NCBI GenBank assembly: GCA_023376005.1
Contig: CM042156.1
Coordinates: forward strand, 41,399,656 to 41,463,655
Origin: Doryteuthis pealeii
Taxonomy: Eukaryota > Mollusca > Cephalopoda > Myopsida > Loliginidae
Direction: 5' to 3'
Length of the DNA: 64,000 nt
Below, piece after piece: positions 54,483-64,000 of the stretch. Positions within the stretch are counted from its first letter, which is position 1, and the number at the start of each line of letters is the position of its first letter. Both the position numbers and the translations under genes were made by a program. The notes under the pieces were generated by a model. The model did not search any database. It was not told where the DNA came from and saw only the letters and a list, made by a program, of their open reading frames with translations.

Positions 54483-54946
54483 GTTTGGTTTCTTTGTTTA
54501 ATGGCATATCAACACATCAGAGTTTATTTAATGCCAAAGCCATCCTCACACAAGAATAGGTGTGCTACTATTATCGATCATGAAATAGCACACTCCAAAC
54601 AATATTTTCTATAAAAAGTTATTTTTTCCAAACCAAAAATACGAAGATTTTATTATTTCTAGCAGGATATTATACAATTAAAACAGGTTTCGGTTGGTTT
54701 CTTTGTTTAATGGCATATCAACCTTAGTGGGTTATTTAATCCAAAGAATAGTAAAAGTACAGTAGTAGTGCTATTTATAGTAGAAAAAGCATCCATAGTA
54801 CGATTTAACCAATAGCTGGAGGATGGAGGTTTCATACCTTTCCCGAGGGTATTAGTCCGAAAGTGAACTTAATAGTGCGACTGGAGTTCGAACTCACTTA
54901 CTACGATATCGCAGTTCAGCACGTTAGCCACTACGCCATGACACCC
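54483..54946 (-). mobile_element. Two family C SINEs in the same orientation
   Basis: 54483-54600 is a 3' part only (TTTCTTTGTTTAATGGCATA). 54690-54946 is nearly complete, with B-box GAGTTCGAACTCCAGTCGC and head GGCGTAGTGGCTAACGTG on the minus strand. Confidence 0.85.
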
Positions 54947-55060
54947 CCCCCCAGAATTAATGTAAGCGTTACTGACAGAATAAGTGTATTGTTGATGACG
55001 TTGTGGAAATGTTTCTTTAAATACATACATACATACATACATACGCGCACATACAAACAC

Positions 55061-55062
55061 AT

Positions 55063-55132
<70 letters not shown>

Positions 55133-55470
55133 GTCATCCACAGACTCCTGTTTCGACGTATTACATCTCCTCAGTACGGCTAGACTTAGCAGGCTAACTC
55201 CAGCAAGATCGAAACCCTAACCAGAGTCGCTCACCACCGGGCCATCAGCACACCCATCAGTGGTAGACGGAATTTATACAGATAAATATCCACCATGGTG
55301 CTCAACCTACCAGGGATGGGAAGCATATATCTATATTCTGATCAATCCATTGTCGCTGAAAAGATAGATTCATACCTGAAGGGAATCACCGACAGCCTCG
55401 TCCAGAATTTGAACTCTAGTCACCGATTTCATTTCTGACGCCGATAACCGTTACACGATGATTTGTGCAA
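55061..55470 (-). mobile_element. tRNA-derived SINE (family N) with a hammerhead-like 3' end and (TA)n(TG)n tail
   Basis: The minus-strand head reads CATCGTGTAACGGTTATCGG (A-box-like) and GAGTTCAAATTCTGGACG (B-box-like) near 55405-55455. The body runs to 55133 and the tail is (TA)n(CA)n(TA)n in reverse (55061-55132). At 55129-55184 the minus strand contains CTGAGGA, a 4-bp stem GATG/CGTC with loop TAATA, then GAAAC, the conserved core order of a hammerhead ribozyme. Confidence 0.7.
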
Positions 55471-55479
55471 TACCCAGTA

Positions 55480-55940
55480 TATTTCTTTTCTTTTTCTTTT
55501 CTTTTTCGCAGTTTTAGCAAATATAATTTAATAACATTTTATTTCATGTTGCATCCATCCGTTAAATAACACGCAGATTAAGTTTCAATTGCGAATGCCA
55601 CAGCAGCAGTCAGGAGGAAATTCTACCTAAAACCCGAATCATTTTCAAAATTAGATAGGACACAAAACAATTATATAAAAAAAAAAAAAAAAAAAACAAA
55701 GTTAATAATTACTAAACACCTCCGCCTTCACCGTATCCTAACCCGACGCGCCCGAATAAGAGAGAAAAGCGGAATTAATGTGAGCTAAGGTCGTGATTTG
55801 CTAAACAAAGTGTATTTGAAAGTTTAAACGTTGTTTTTTTAGGCTTTTAAAAGGGAAATGCGTCTTAGTGTTTCTTAGATTTGCACTGCCGTCATTCGGA
55901 AGGTGCAAAGATGGCCGGGTAAATTGATATAAAACGAAAT
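55480..55940. other. No recognised feature
   Basis: Contains a 20-base A run near 55677. Otherwise unclassified. Confidence 0.45.
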
Positions 55941-55947
55941 AGAATTA

Positions 55948-56165
55948 GCGGGACCTGTGGATATACCACAGTATGATAATTTAATTATTACAACGTTTTA
56001 TATGTTTACTTAAGAGCTATTGCAAAAAATAGTTAAATATCTAAAAAGTATAATAATCTTGATTTAATTCTTTCTCACTCTTTTTTTCTTTCTTTCTTTC
56101 CTTCTTTTCATTATGTTCGATTGAAACTAATTAGCGTTATCGCTTGCACACACTCACCTCCTGCC
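55948..56165 (+). repeat. Dispersed repeat, second copy of 46235-46450
   Basis: Same start CCTGTGGATATACCACAGTA and same order through TCGATTGAAACTAATTAGCG. Confidence 0.8.
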
Positions 56166-56355
56166 TCTGTCTTTCCTCTACCCCACCCCTCTCTATCTTT
56201 CTCTCTTTCATTTTTTCATTTTTTTTTTTTCAAAAATTTTTCGCAGCCCGACTTAAACAATTAAGCTTACATAGCATGAAACCAATGGTAGCAGACTTGT
56301 TCCCATGCAAATAAATATATACTAAAAATATGTATATATATATTTATATTATATA

Positions 56356-56357
<2 letters not shown>

Positions 56358-56453
<96 letters not shown>
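56358..56453. repeat. (GA)n(CA)n microsatellite
   Basis: About 65 bp of GA followed by about 30 bp of CA. Confidence 0.95.
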
Positions 56454-56454
<1 letters not shown>

Positions 56455-56802
56455 GGAGGGAGGCAGCTCAACACAAAAAATTCAAACCACCCGTTGCTAA
56501 CTAACAGTTTCACGCTTTCGGGGGTCATTACATTACATTCTGGAGAATTGCGCTTTGTAATAAACGTTCACCGTTAAAATAAACATGGACATTGTCAAAT
56601 TTAAAGTTCTGCTCAATTGACAACTGCGGTTAGTTTTTTTTACAAATTTAATTCAATTAGTTTATTAATTACAACTCAAACCACAACCCGAAATTTAATC
56701 GAAGAACTCTCGTGCCAGACCCAAAACCTAAAGGCGTAAATAGAAAATATGTGAGATCATTATAATTAATGGACCACAGAGCCGCAATTTAGAGAGGTAC
56801 GT

Positions 56803-57626
56803 GGCTGACTTCTGATTTAGGTCGGAAAATTAAAACGGAAAGTTTTTGGGTGGTACCCAATGACAGTTTAACTACAGTCTATGAATTAACATTTTGCGAA
56901 TTCGGTTACGGTTTTAGGGGATTAAGGTTGTTTTAAATTACGTATGGCTTAAGAAAAATAAACAAAAAACCCGAAATTACTATACATATCAGAACTCATT
57001 CTATTCAAATAAAGTCCTATTATTATTGTAATCTGAATCTTTCTGACCTACTACGAGAGCTGCTGCCAGTAGTTATGGTAGGATCGCAATGGTGGGAGAA
57101 CAGTTGTGAGTGGCTTAATTCTTTGCCTACCAAATTTCCCTGGTATTTTTTACCTGTATGATGGGATATTTTTGGTGGTACCCAATGACAGTTTAACTAC
57201 AGTCTATGAATTAACATTTTGCGAATTCGGTAACGGTTTTAGGGGATTAAGGTTGTTTTTAATTACGTATTGCTTTTAAAAAAAAAAAAACAACAAAAAC
57301 CCCAAATTAACCCAAATTACTATATATTTAATGTTGAAAAATATTTTTAAAACTAAGTTTAATTGAAATTACACATTTCAATACTAACACAAACAACTGT
57401 CTCAATAATAGATTCAATAATTAATTTCAATGGTTAATTAAATGTATAGTAATTTGGGTTTTTTGTTGTTTATTTTTTTAAGCAATACGTAATTAAAAAC
57501 AACCTTAATCCTCTAAAACCGTAACCCAATTCGCAAAATGTTAATTCATACTTTAGTTAAACTGTCATTGGGTACCACCAAAAAACTTTCCGTTTTAATT
57601 TTCCGACCTAAAATCAGAAGTCAGCC
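56803..57626. mobile_element. Fold-back element with three arms
   Basis: Arm 1 (56803-56985) pairs with arm 3 (57435-57626): GGCTGACTTCTGATTTAGGT, CCGTTTTAATTTTCCGACC and GTACCCAATGACAGTTTAAC are shared. Arm 2 (about 57170-57320) is a direct repeat of the inner part of arm 1. The arm 1-arm 2 spacer holds unrelated sequence. Confidence 0.8.
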
Positions 57627-57834
57627 TATTATGTATTCATAGTTACTAAAAATAGCGATAAAATGATTACATTTGATGATTATTTATCTCTCTTGGTTTT
57701 GCTTCAGAAATCTTTTTGTATTGCTCTTTCAATGTTTGCAACTGTGTGACGTTTGACCTCGATCACAATTCCTTTCGTAAGAATTTATTTTATTTGTTTT
57801 ATATCTGTTGCGTCATGGGTCCAATTGGACACAT

Positions 57835-58160
57835 GATGCGACGGATATAAGGGTTTTCAAGTGATAATCATCTATGTGATAAACAGGTTCAATCTTGACC
57901 ACGGGCAATAATGACATAGAATACTTAACATAGTTTAACACTTGTACCCAGTTATGGCTAACAGAATTGGAAAAATCTACCCAAATGGACTAAATAAAGG
58001 GTTCGGTTCGAAATTCTGTGAAGGCTCCCGAGTTCGACAAGGTTCCTGGGTTTGGCAAGAAACACCCGAAGAAGGCTAGAGGACGCACCAGCTGAAAGGT
58101 TGTGTATATAACAATAAAGATGAGAACAACAGTCCGAAAAATCTAAATAATACAAATAAT
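57835..58160 (+). mobile_element. SINE family E, full length
   Basis: Head GATGCGACGGATATAAGGG and AGGTTCAATCTTGACCAC, body CTACCCAAATGGACTAAATA and AAGGGTTCGGTTCGAAATTC, a CCCGAAGAAGGCT...GCTGAAAGG core and 3' end AATAAAGATGAGAACAACAG, ATCTAAATAATACAAATAAT. Confidence 0.75.
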
Positions 58161-58164
58161 TTAT

Positions 58165-58520
58165 TCATTTTTAATTCATAGTCATGGTAAGGCCTTCATA
58201 TGAAAACGGAATTGAAAAAAGTAATATTTTGTATTTGTCTCTAGGGTGGCAACAGATTAACTCTTAAAGTTCATCTAATAACAACTCTAACTGCATCTTG
58301 TGGATCGAGGGGATCCACACATTTTTTGTGCCTCCCATCCCATGAGCTTCGGTTCGTGGGTGGTCCCAAATTAATTGGACCTTGTGTTCAACCCGCATAA
58401 GCGGGATGCGTGGTAAATAAAACATTAATACCATGGGATGTTTGAAGGCAAATCTATCTCAGCTAGACTTTATTAGGGACATTGTTAGTAAATAAGATGC
58501 TAATTTAAGATTAAACAATT
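58165..58520. other. No recognised feature
   Basis: Unclassified sequence including GAGGGGATCCACAC and a mildly GC-richer part. Confidence 0.45.
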
Positions 58521-58526
58521 ATTTAA

Positions 58527-58631
58527 TAACCATTGAGAATAAAACGTAAATAACTAAGGGAATTGTGACGTTGGTGGTGACTTGTTTCGCGTACAGACAC
58601 GCACACACACAATCACCATTATAATAAGAGA
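58527..58631 (-). mobile_element. Helitron-like element, 5' end only
   Basis: The minus strand starts TCTCTTATTATAATGGTG and continues through TTAGTTATTTACGTTTTATT as in the longer copies, then stops. The rest of the element is absent. Confidence 0.7.
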
Positions 58632-58799
58632 TGTGGAGAGCCACACACAAACCGAAGATCATATCGACGGAAACCACGCATTTTTTGCACTTCCAATAAG
58701 ATATACAACAAATACCCTCATGAATCAGATAATGTGTGAAAAAAAAATTAGAAATTAAAAAATTAGTGAAATAGATCACTAATAGAACTGAGCCTATTC

Positions 58800-58970
58800 T
58801 GGTAGTGACCACAGGTTTGAATTCAAAGTTTTCCTTCTCCTAGACTGGTTGCCTAACCAAGATTAAAGAGCCCAGTCTGACCTACTATTTACTCATAGCT
58901 AGAGAGGGGGAGTAGTTGGATTCATACGTTTCCCAAGGGTATTAGCGCTATGGGAACTGTAGCTTGTGAT
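58800..58970 (-). mobile_element. SINE family D, partial
   Basis: AAGTTTTCCTTCTCCTAGAC, ACCAAGATTAAAGAGCCCAG and TTTCCCAAGGGTATTAGCGC in reverse. Head missing. Confidence 0.75.
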
Positions 58971-58974
58971 CATG

Positions 58975-59490
58975 TATATACCTTGAGTAAGGCTTGCTCA
59001 ATCTGTCAAATGGGTATATGATGGGAAGAAAATTGTGTTGTATCAATCTTACAAGTGAGGAGAGGAAACCCGCCTTGAAAATCAGCGTTTGCAATCCTAG
59101 ATTTGTTTTCCCGCCTGGGCTGAAATATCAACCATTGACATCGGTGTGAGAGGGGATACCTAAGACCCACAGCCGCCAAACATATCGATCGAATGTGGAC
59201 CTATGCGTACACATTAACCTAAATGTAATCTCTATTATTGTATCATTAATCTTCAAGACTGAGCGAATATTAAAAAAAAAAATCTGGGACGCGTGACGAA
59301 ATGAATTAATGCTAAGAAACACAGATACATTTTGAAGTCGCTTGGTACATCGTCTTGATAACACTTTTTTTTTCTTTTCTTTCTTCTTCCCCGTCTGATA
59401 ATTACGACAGTTATAATAATTGTTAAAACACAACGCCGAAAAGCAGACGATAAGTGATCACAAAACATTACAAGAATAAATTATTAGATA
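58975..59490. other. No recognised feature
   Basis: Unclassified sequence. The minus frame at 59128-59433 shows no domain. Confidence 0.45.
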
Positions 59491-59492
59491 AA

Positions 59493-60095
59493 CTAGCAAA
59501 TATATGCACCCTCCGATAAAATATCATATTAAATTAGAAAGGCTAATAAAACTGAATAAGAATACAGATAAAAAGATTTGGAACAGAGGGGGTATGATTG
59601 AAAAATAGAACAACTTTGAAACTAACTCTTCCATCATTTTCCATTACTCCCGTCTTTCATTGGTAAATTTTCCTAATTTAACTATTTAGTTAAAATTGGA
59701 AGCAAAGGATAATATTACAGTTATTTCTTCTTATTAATCAATTTCATTTAAGATTTATCCCCGATTTTGCTCATATTCATTAAGATAAAGCCAAACAATT
59801 AGAAATCAATAATCTAAGCAAACATTATTAAAATTAAATTTAAAGATCAATATGCAATTAGCCTTCCCATTCACACTGTAAACCGCTATTTTGATGTAAT
59901 AACAAATACAATTACCTGTTATTAGTATCTAGATATGGTCAATAGTATTATGACGTATAACTTTTATTAATAATAGAAGTTTAGATAAAATAAAATCATG
60001 GAAAATGTGATGTAAATAACTAAGGGAATTGTGACTGAGTAGAGATAGAGTTTCGGTTACAGACAGAAAAACTCACAATCTCCATTATAATAAGA
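59493..60095 (-). mobile_element. Helitron-like element, full-length copy 3
   Basis: On the minus strand TCTTATTATAATGGAGATTG follows an A, and CGGAGGGTGC, ATATATTTG, CTAG precede a T at the other end. The 5' half of the terminal hairpin is lost, so this copy is probably immobile. Confidence 0.8.
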
Positions 60096-60099
60096 TAAC

Positions 60100-61180
60100 G
60101 TAGTTATTGTCCAAATTTTCACGTGTTTTTTTTAACACCCCCCTACCATGAATTTCAACAAAACTCAGATATAATTAATGAAATTGAAGGTCATTCTTTG
60201 CAGTATTATAAAAGGGAAAGGGATTTTTTTAAATCATATGTAAAAATTATTTGTTTTACCGTCTAAAATGGGAGAATTTATATATGGTAATACATGACTA
60301 TTTGCTCGTAAATTCCTACCATAAAATAAACTGAACCCCCATTTTATGTCCGTGTTTTTGTATTAAATGTTTTATTTTTCTTGCACCCGTTATGTTACAA
60401 TACAAAATATATTTTATTTATTTATTTTAATATTCATTTCAATGTGCATATTCTAAAAGTTTTTATTTTGTGAGAATGTTTAGTTTTAGTTGATCTTTTT
60501 TGTTGGGCCGCATATAATTGTCCAGGTTAAAAGGGAAACTGTTGAAGATTTAAAAAAACATTTATTCTGAAAGGTACAAATTGCAAACTTAATGGCGTTT
60601 GCGACAAGACTTATCTGCTGAAGTTCTTTTGAGGTTTTGGGAGTGACTGGATTTAGACGTCTCGCTGGTAACTGCTCAACACTATAAGTAACTTAATCAT
60701 GGAATTCAATTTATGTGGCAATATCGTATATTGGCGATCTCGCCCCCTGGTGCCAAGGGCAGATAATTAATCCCTAATTTTTCCAATAAGACTTCGTAAT
60801 CCACGGTAAATACGTTTCAAGATGCCTAAAGGTGAAATCTTCAATACCAAAAAATCTAGATATGTCCAAATATTTTCACCGGTAAATCAACACAACCAAA
60901 CCTAAAAACATTTAAATACCGTGTGCAACAGTCCGAAGTTAATTTTATTAATCAACGTCGTCTCCCACCCACGAGGCCAATTTTTTGCGGGGGAAACGCT
61001 GAAGACCGAGCAATTTAATTAATAGGGATTTAATTAATACTGGTACTTAATTACTTATTGCTTGGATGTGGGAAGTGTCAAAATTTGCGGAAAAAAAATT
61101 CGTAAAAGAAAAAAAAATCCCTATATGAATGGATAAATATATTCACCAATTTTCAGTCTGTTTTATATGTGTTTTATTTG
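60100..61180. other. No recognised feature
   Basis: About 1.1 kb of AT-rich, apparently single-copy DNA. No coding frame or repeat match found. Confidence 0.5.
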
Positions 61181-61184
61181 GGCA

Positions 61185-61310
61185 CCTCGCGTGGTGTAAT
61201 GGTTAGCAAGCTAGCATTCGCGAACCATTGTCAGTGAGTTCGATTCTCATTGGAGCGCCCCATACTTCTGGCCTTGCGCCATATCTAAGCTTAGTAAATA
61301 ACAGTTATTG
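61185..61310 (+). mobile_element. tRNA-derived SINE, family B relative
   Basis: CGCGTGGTGTAATGGTTAGC, GTGAGTTCGATTCTCATTGG, CCATACTTCTGGCCTTGCGC and AGCTTAGTAAATAAC. Same subfamily as 34965-35090; a decayed trace is at 61890-61980. Confidence 0.75.
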
Positions 61311-61326
61311 TGTGTTTTATTTATAG

Positions 61327-61487
61327 CAGTGATTTTTCAACCTATCTACCCTTTTGCTTCCTATTTTACTGATGCACCACATCCCATAGCCATTCAATGT
61401 TTAAAAATTGTATTTTTATAATTAAATATTCTTTGCTTGTCTGGACCAAAAAAATGTTATATGGTCCTCAGCGGTTGAAAACCAATG
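61327..61487. mobile_element. Short hAT-like MITE
   Basis: GCAGTGATTTTTCAACC at the left and GGTTGAAAACCAATG at the right are imperfect inverted termini. The internal CCCATAGCCATTCAATG and GGACCAAAAAAATGTTATAT match the longer element at 26450-27175. Confidence 0.65.
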
Positions 61488-61671
61488 TTTGAGAGAATAT
61501 GCAAATTGAATAAGAAAAACGTTTAGACCAATATACTCGTATCCCTAAATTGCAAAAGCACAACAATTTGTTTTAAATTCATTGGGGGGGGGGGTAAAAA
61601 CACGTGAAATTTTGGCCATACCTAATTTTATAAATAAGTATATGGCTAAAATGTCCGACAGAATGAAAGAA

Positions 61672-61805
61672 AAATATGATGTGAAACGTAGAATAATATG
61701 ACCTGAAAGCAAAATAGCATGACGTGAAATTCAAAATAATATGACGTGTAAAGTTAAATAATATGACGTGAAAAGCAAAAAAGTTTGACGTGTAAATCGA
61801 AATAG
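61672..61805. repeat. 22-bp tandem repeat with TGACGTGA core, six units
   Basis: Units such as ATAATATGACGTGAAAAGCA, with variants TGACCTGAA, TGACGTGTAAA and TGATGTGAAA. TGACGTGA resembles a CRE/ATF half-site, but no promoter context is seen. Confidence 0.8.
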
Positions 61806-62395
61806 TTAAATACTCCATCAAATTTTGAGTTTCAGGTCATTTTTTCATTCATTCTATACAATTAAATATTTATCTAACTCACTCGTAACAAGCGCTTCGC
61901 ATGCAACTAACAGACCATTAGCACACTAGTGAGTTTAATTCTGACATTTCGGACTTTGTGCCAAATTTGACTCGATCTCATAGATCGGACATTATAAAAA
62001 TGAAAACTTTATATCAAAATTCATCTAATAACTAAATATCAGATTACAGTTTATTTAATCTAAACTCATTCGGTGATTCGCTTTGTATAGTCACAGGAAT
62101 ATACGACACTCGAACAAGTGAAATTATCACCAGATCGTAAAAGGAACATTACTTTTTTTTATTGTTATTAGATGTAGTCGAAGGTGTAACAATTATTTAT
62201 AAATTGTCAGTAGGCTAATTGGATGGTCTCGTTTGCGAAGATTTTAAAACCATAAACCACCTATTTGTGTAATCGTATTAGAACTCGTAATAAAATTCGT
62301 AATTATTTTGCTAGAAATAGATTTGATATAGATTCTCATTTTGCTCGAACCAAATTAAGAAAGATGTCTTATTTGATTTATGTTACAAAATAGAG
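61806..62395. other. No recognised feature apart from a SINE trace
   Basis: GCGCTTCGCATGCAACTAAC to GTGAGTTTAATTCTGAC (61890-61945) is a decayed family B-like SINE. The rest is unclassified. Confidence 0.4.
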
Positions 62396-62500
62396 GCGCT
62401 TGTTGTGTAATGGTTATCGTCATAGGAAATGGACACGGCGAACAAAGTTAAAACCCTCGAAAGTTTATATGCCATTAAACAAAGAAACCAAACCAAACCA
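62396..62500 (+). mobile_element. Chimeric SINE: family D-like head, family C tail
   Basis: GGCGCTTGTTGTGTAATGGT, TCATAGGAAATGGAC (head as in family D) changes within 60 bp into TATATGCCATTAAACAAAGA, AACCAAACC (family C 3' end). Confidence 0.6.
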
Positions 62501-62572
62501 CCTTGAGGCATTATCGGGTTACATTGCTAATACATTGAAGAAGAAAAAAGAGATAAAGAGAAAAAGAAAAGA

Positions 62573-63082
62573 AAGGTTTGGTTTCTTTGTTTAATGACAC
62601 ATTAACCTTTGTGGGTTATTTTATGCCAATGCCATCCTTGTAGAAGAACAGTAGTAGTACTATTTAATCCATAGCTGGGTCTTGTAGAAGAATGGTTGGT
62701 ATTTTTCCGTCCACTTAGGACGATGGCGTAGTGTCCAAAAAAATGTATCTGCGCAAGTGACTGTGCAGGCCTATTCTTGAGCGACAGTCTTTGGTGCACT
62801 GACTGCACACAAATTGTGATGCTTTCAGGGGCTGCTGTCTTTTCTCACTTTTTCTAGCCCTCTTTGCTGTCGAAGCTACTCTCCTCTAAACCTCACCCTT
62901 CTTCGTGCCTTGTAGAAGAACAGTAGTGATGCTATTTAACAAACAGTTGGGGCAATGATGGAGTTATTCCTTTCCCAGGGGTGTTAGTCCGAAAGTGAAC
63001 GTTATACCGCGACTGGGGGTTCGAACTCGCTTACGACGATGTCGCAGTCCGGTACGTTAGCCAATAATCCACGGGACCCCCC
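62573..63082 (-). mobile_element. SINE family C split by a LINE family F fragment
   Basis: 62573-62680 is the 3' part and 62925-63082 the 5' part, with B-box GAGTTCGAACCCCCAG on the minus strand. Between them, 62680-62905 encodes on the minus strand a LINE C-terminal tail related to 30405-30560. About 40 bp (CCTTGTAGAAGAACAGTAGT...) appears on both sides of the insertion. Confidence 0.7.
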
Positions 63083-63294
63083 CCCCGTGCTCCCCAGAAA
63101 AGAAAGAAAAACATCCATCTGAATCCTGGTCGGAGGAAAAACATGCTAATTGAAAGTGAATAAATCACAAACAGGTGGTGAAGACCATTTAAACAAACAC
63201 AACTTGTTTCGTTACGTTAAAATAAAAATGGTGCTTCCATCATAGTGAAAAAATTATGATAAAAATGTTTTTTAAAAAATAGTGTAAGAGCCGC

Positions 63295-63455
63295 TAAAAG
63301 TAGGTTATTCATTCTTCTTGACTTTGGTAAATGGGCCATCTACTCTAAGCAGAAATGTACGATGTACGGGATGGAAAAAGTAGGTTGTGCCGGGCGTGGA
63401 ACCACAAATCTGCGCCGACTGCCGGCATCTGATTCTACCACTGAGACTGTAATCA
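63295..63455 (-). mobile_element. tRNA-derived SINE-like sequence (family O)
   Basis: The minus strand has CTCAGTGGTAGAATCAGATG (A-box of the tRNA-Gly/Glu type) and GTGGTTCCACGCCCGGC (B-box region) 25 bp apart, then a body. No acceptor stem or CCA context, so a SINE head or tRNA pseudogene rather than a tRNA gene. Confidence 0.55.
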
Positions 63456-63767
63456 AGCCTATGACTTTTCAATTATACGTTTAATTTCTCTCTTGCTCGG
63501 GGCCCTATTCAAGCTAAATGCTCAAACTCAGGCCGCAATTCTGTATCCGTTTCCGGAATAAATGCAGTGCCGGTTGGCGCTGTATTTCGGAACGGGGCTA
63601 TAATTGCAAATCGTCGTCAAAATTAAAACGGAAAATTTTGACGACGATTTTCAACACATCAAACTAAATTTTGAAATTAAAATAATTTTTTAAATCCGAT
63701 TCAAATGGTAAAAAAAATTTTTTTAAATCTCACGAACTTTTCTTTCTAAATTAAAAAAAATTCTTTG

Positions 63768-64000
63768 TTTTTTTTTGTTTGTTTTTTTTTTTTTTTTTTT
63801 TATCTATTTATCTTTTCTTTTTTTTTCTTTTTTTTCCCTACTTCACTTTTTTGGTAAGTCAGATTAGTAATTGTTTTATTTCATTTATTTAACGAATCTT
63901 GAAATATTTTCTAAATTGCACATAAATATTTTAGTTTAGAAAATATTTCAAGATTCGTTAAATAAATGAAATAAAACAATTACTAATCTGACTTACCAAA
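63768..64000. repeat. T-rich tract and perfect 66-bp inverted repeat at the window end
   Basis: T/C tract 63768-63840. 63850-63915 and 63935-64000 are exact inverted copies (TTTGGTAAGTCAGATTAG...) with a 19-bp loop. The right arm ends on the last base of the window, so the element may continue. Confidence 0.9.

Overview
This window is nuclear DNA from an animal with a large, AT-rich, gene-poor and repeat-dense genome. The spliced gene with kilobase introns, several families of tRNA-headed SINEs, a 5S-rRNA-headed SINE, non-LTR retrotransposon ends, Tc1/mariner, hAT-like and Helitron-like elements and very long microsatellites all point to a metazoan. A lophotrochozoan invertebrate, perhaps a mollusc, is my best guess, but nothing here proves the lineage.

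Only one gene can be supported. It lies on the + strand as three internal exons: 17703-18098, 28013-29734 and 36418-36918. The splice phases agree across both visible introns (phase 2, then phase 0). The first and last exons lie outside the window or are too small to see. The visible part encodes roughly 850 residues, mostly Ser/Arg-rich disordered sequence with recurring RxxS/T, SRDSxLDD-like and FSRDxSPN-like motifs. It ends in a conserved-looking folded segment of about 65 residues. I do not recognise the family. Exon 2 needs either a 1-bp indel or a 53-bp micro-intron (28328-28380) to stay in frame.

Region by region. 1-17.7 kb: a mariner pseudogene, a 48-bp minisatellite, a perfect 72-bp inverted repeat, a MITE with a telomere-like core, a cluster of LINE 3' ends with (ATT)n tails (8.7-11.5 kb), a three-fold 110-bp tandem and a Helitron-like element. 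18.1-28 kb (intron): SINEs with (TA)n tails, mariner-type MITEs, a 600-bp (CTT)n array, and a nested hAT/palindrome/MITE/SINE complex. 29.7-36.4 kb (intron): SINEs, a LINE C-terminal fragment and a short Helitron-like element. 37-64 kb: a Tc1-like relic with long terminal inverted repeats, a 620-bp (GATA)n higher-order array, a 900-bp (TA)n tract, a four-unit SINE array with one 16-bp target duplication, two more full-length Helitron-like copies, long (CT)n tracts, a 33-bp minisatellite, the 5S-headed SINE, a SINE whose 3' end carries a hammerhead-ribozyme-like core, three large fold-back elements and a perfect 66-bp hairpin at the window end.

The repeats interact. SINE families repeatedly end directly in (TA)n, (TG)n or (CTT)n tracts and LINE fragments in (ATT)n, so much of the microsatellite load appears seeded by retroposon tails. 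Nested insertions give a relative history in several places.
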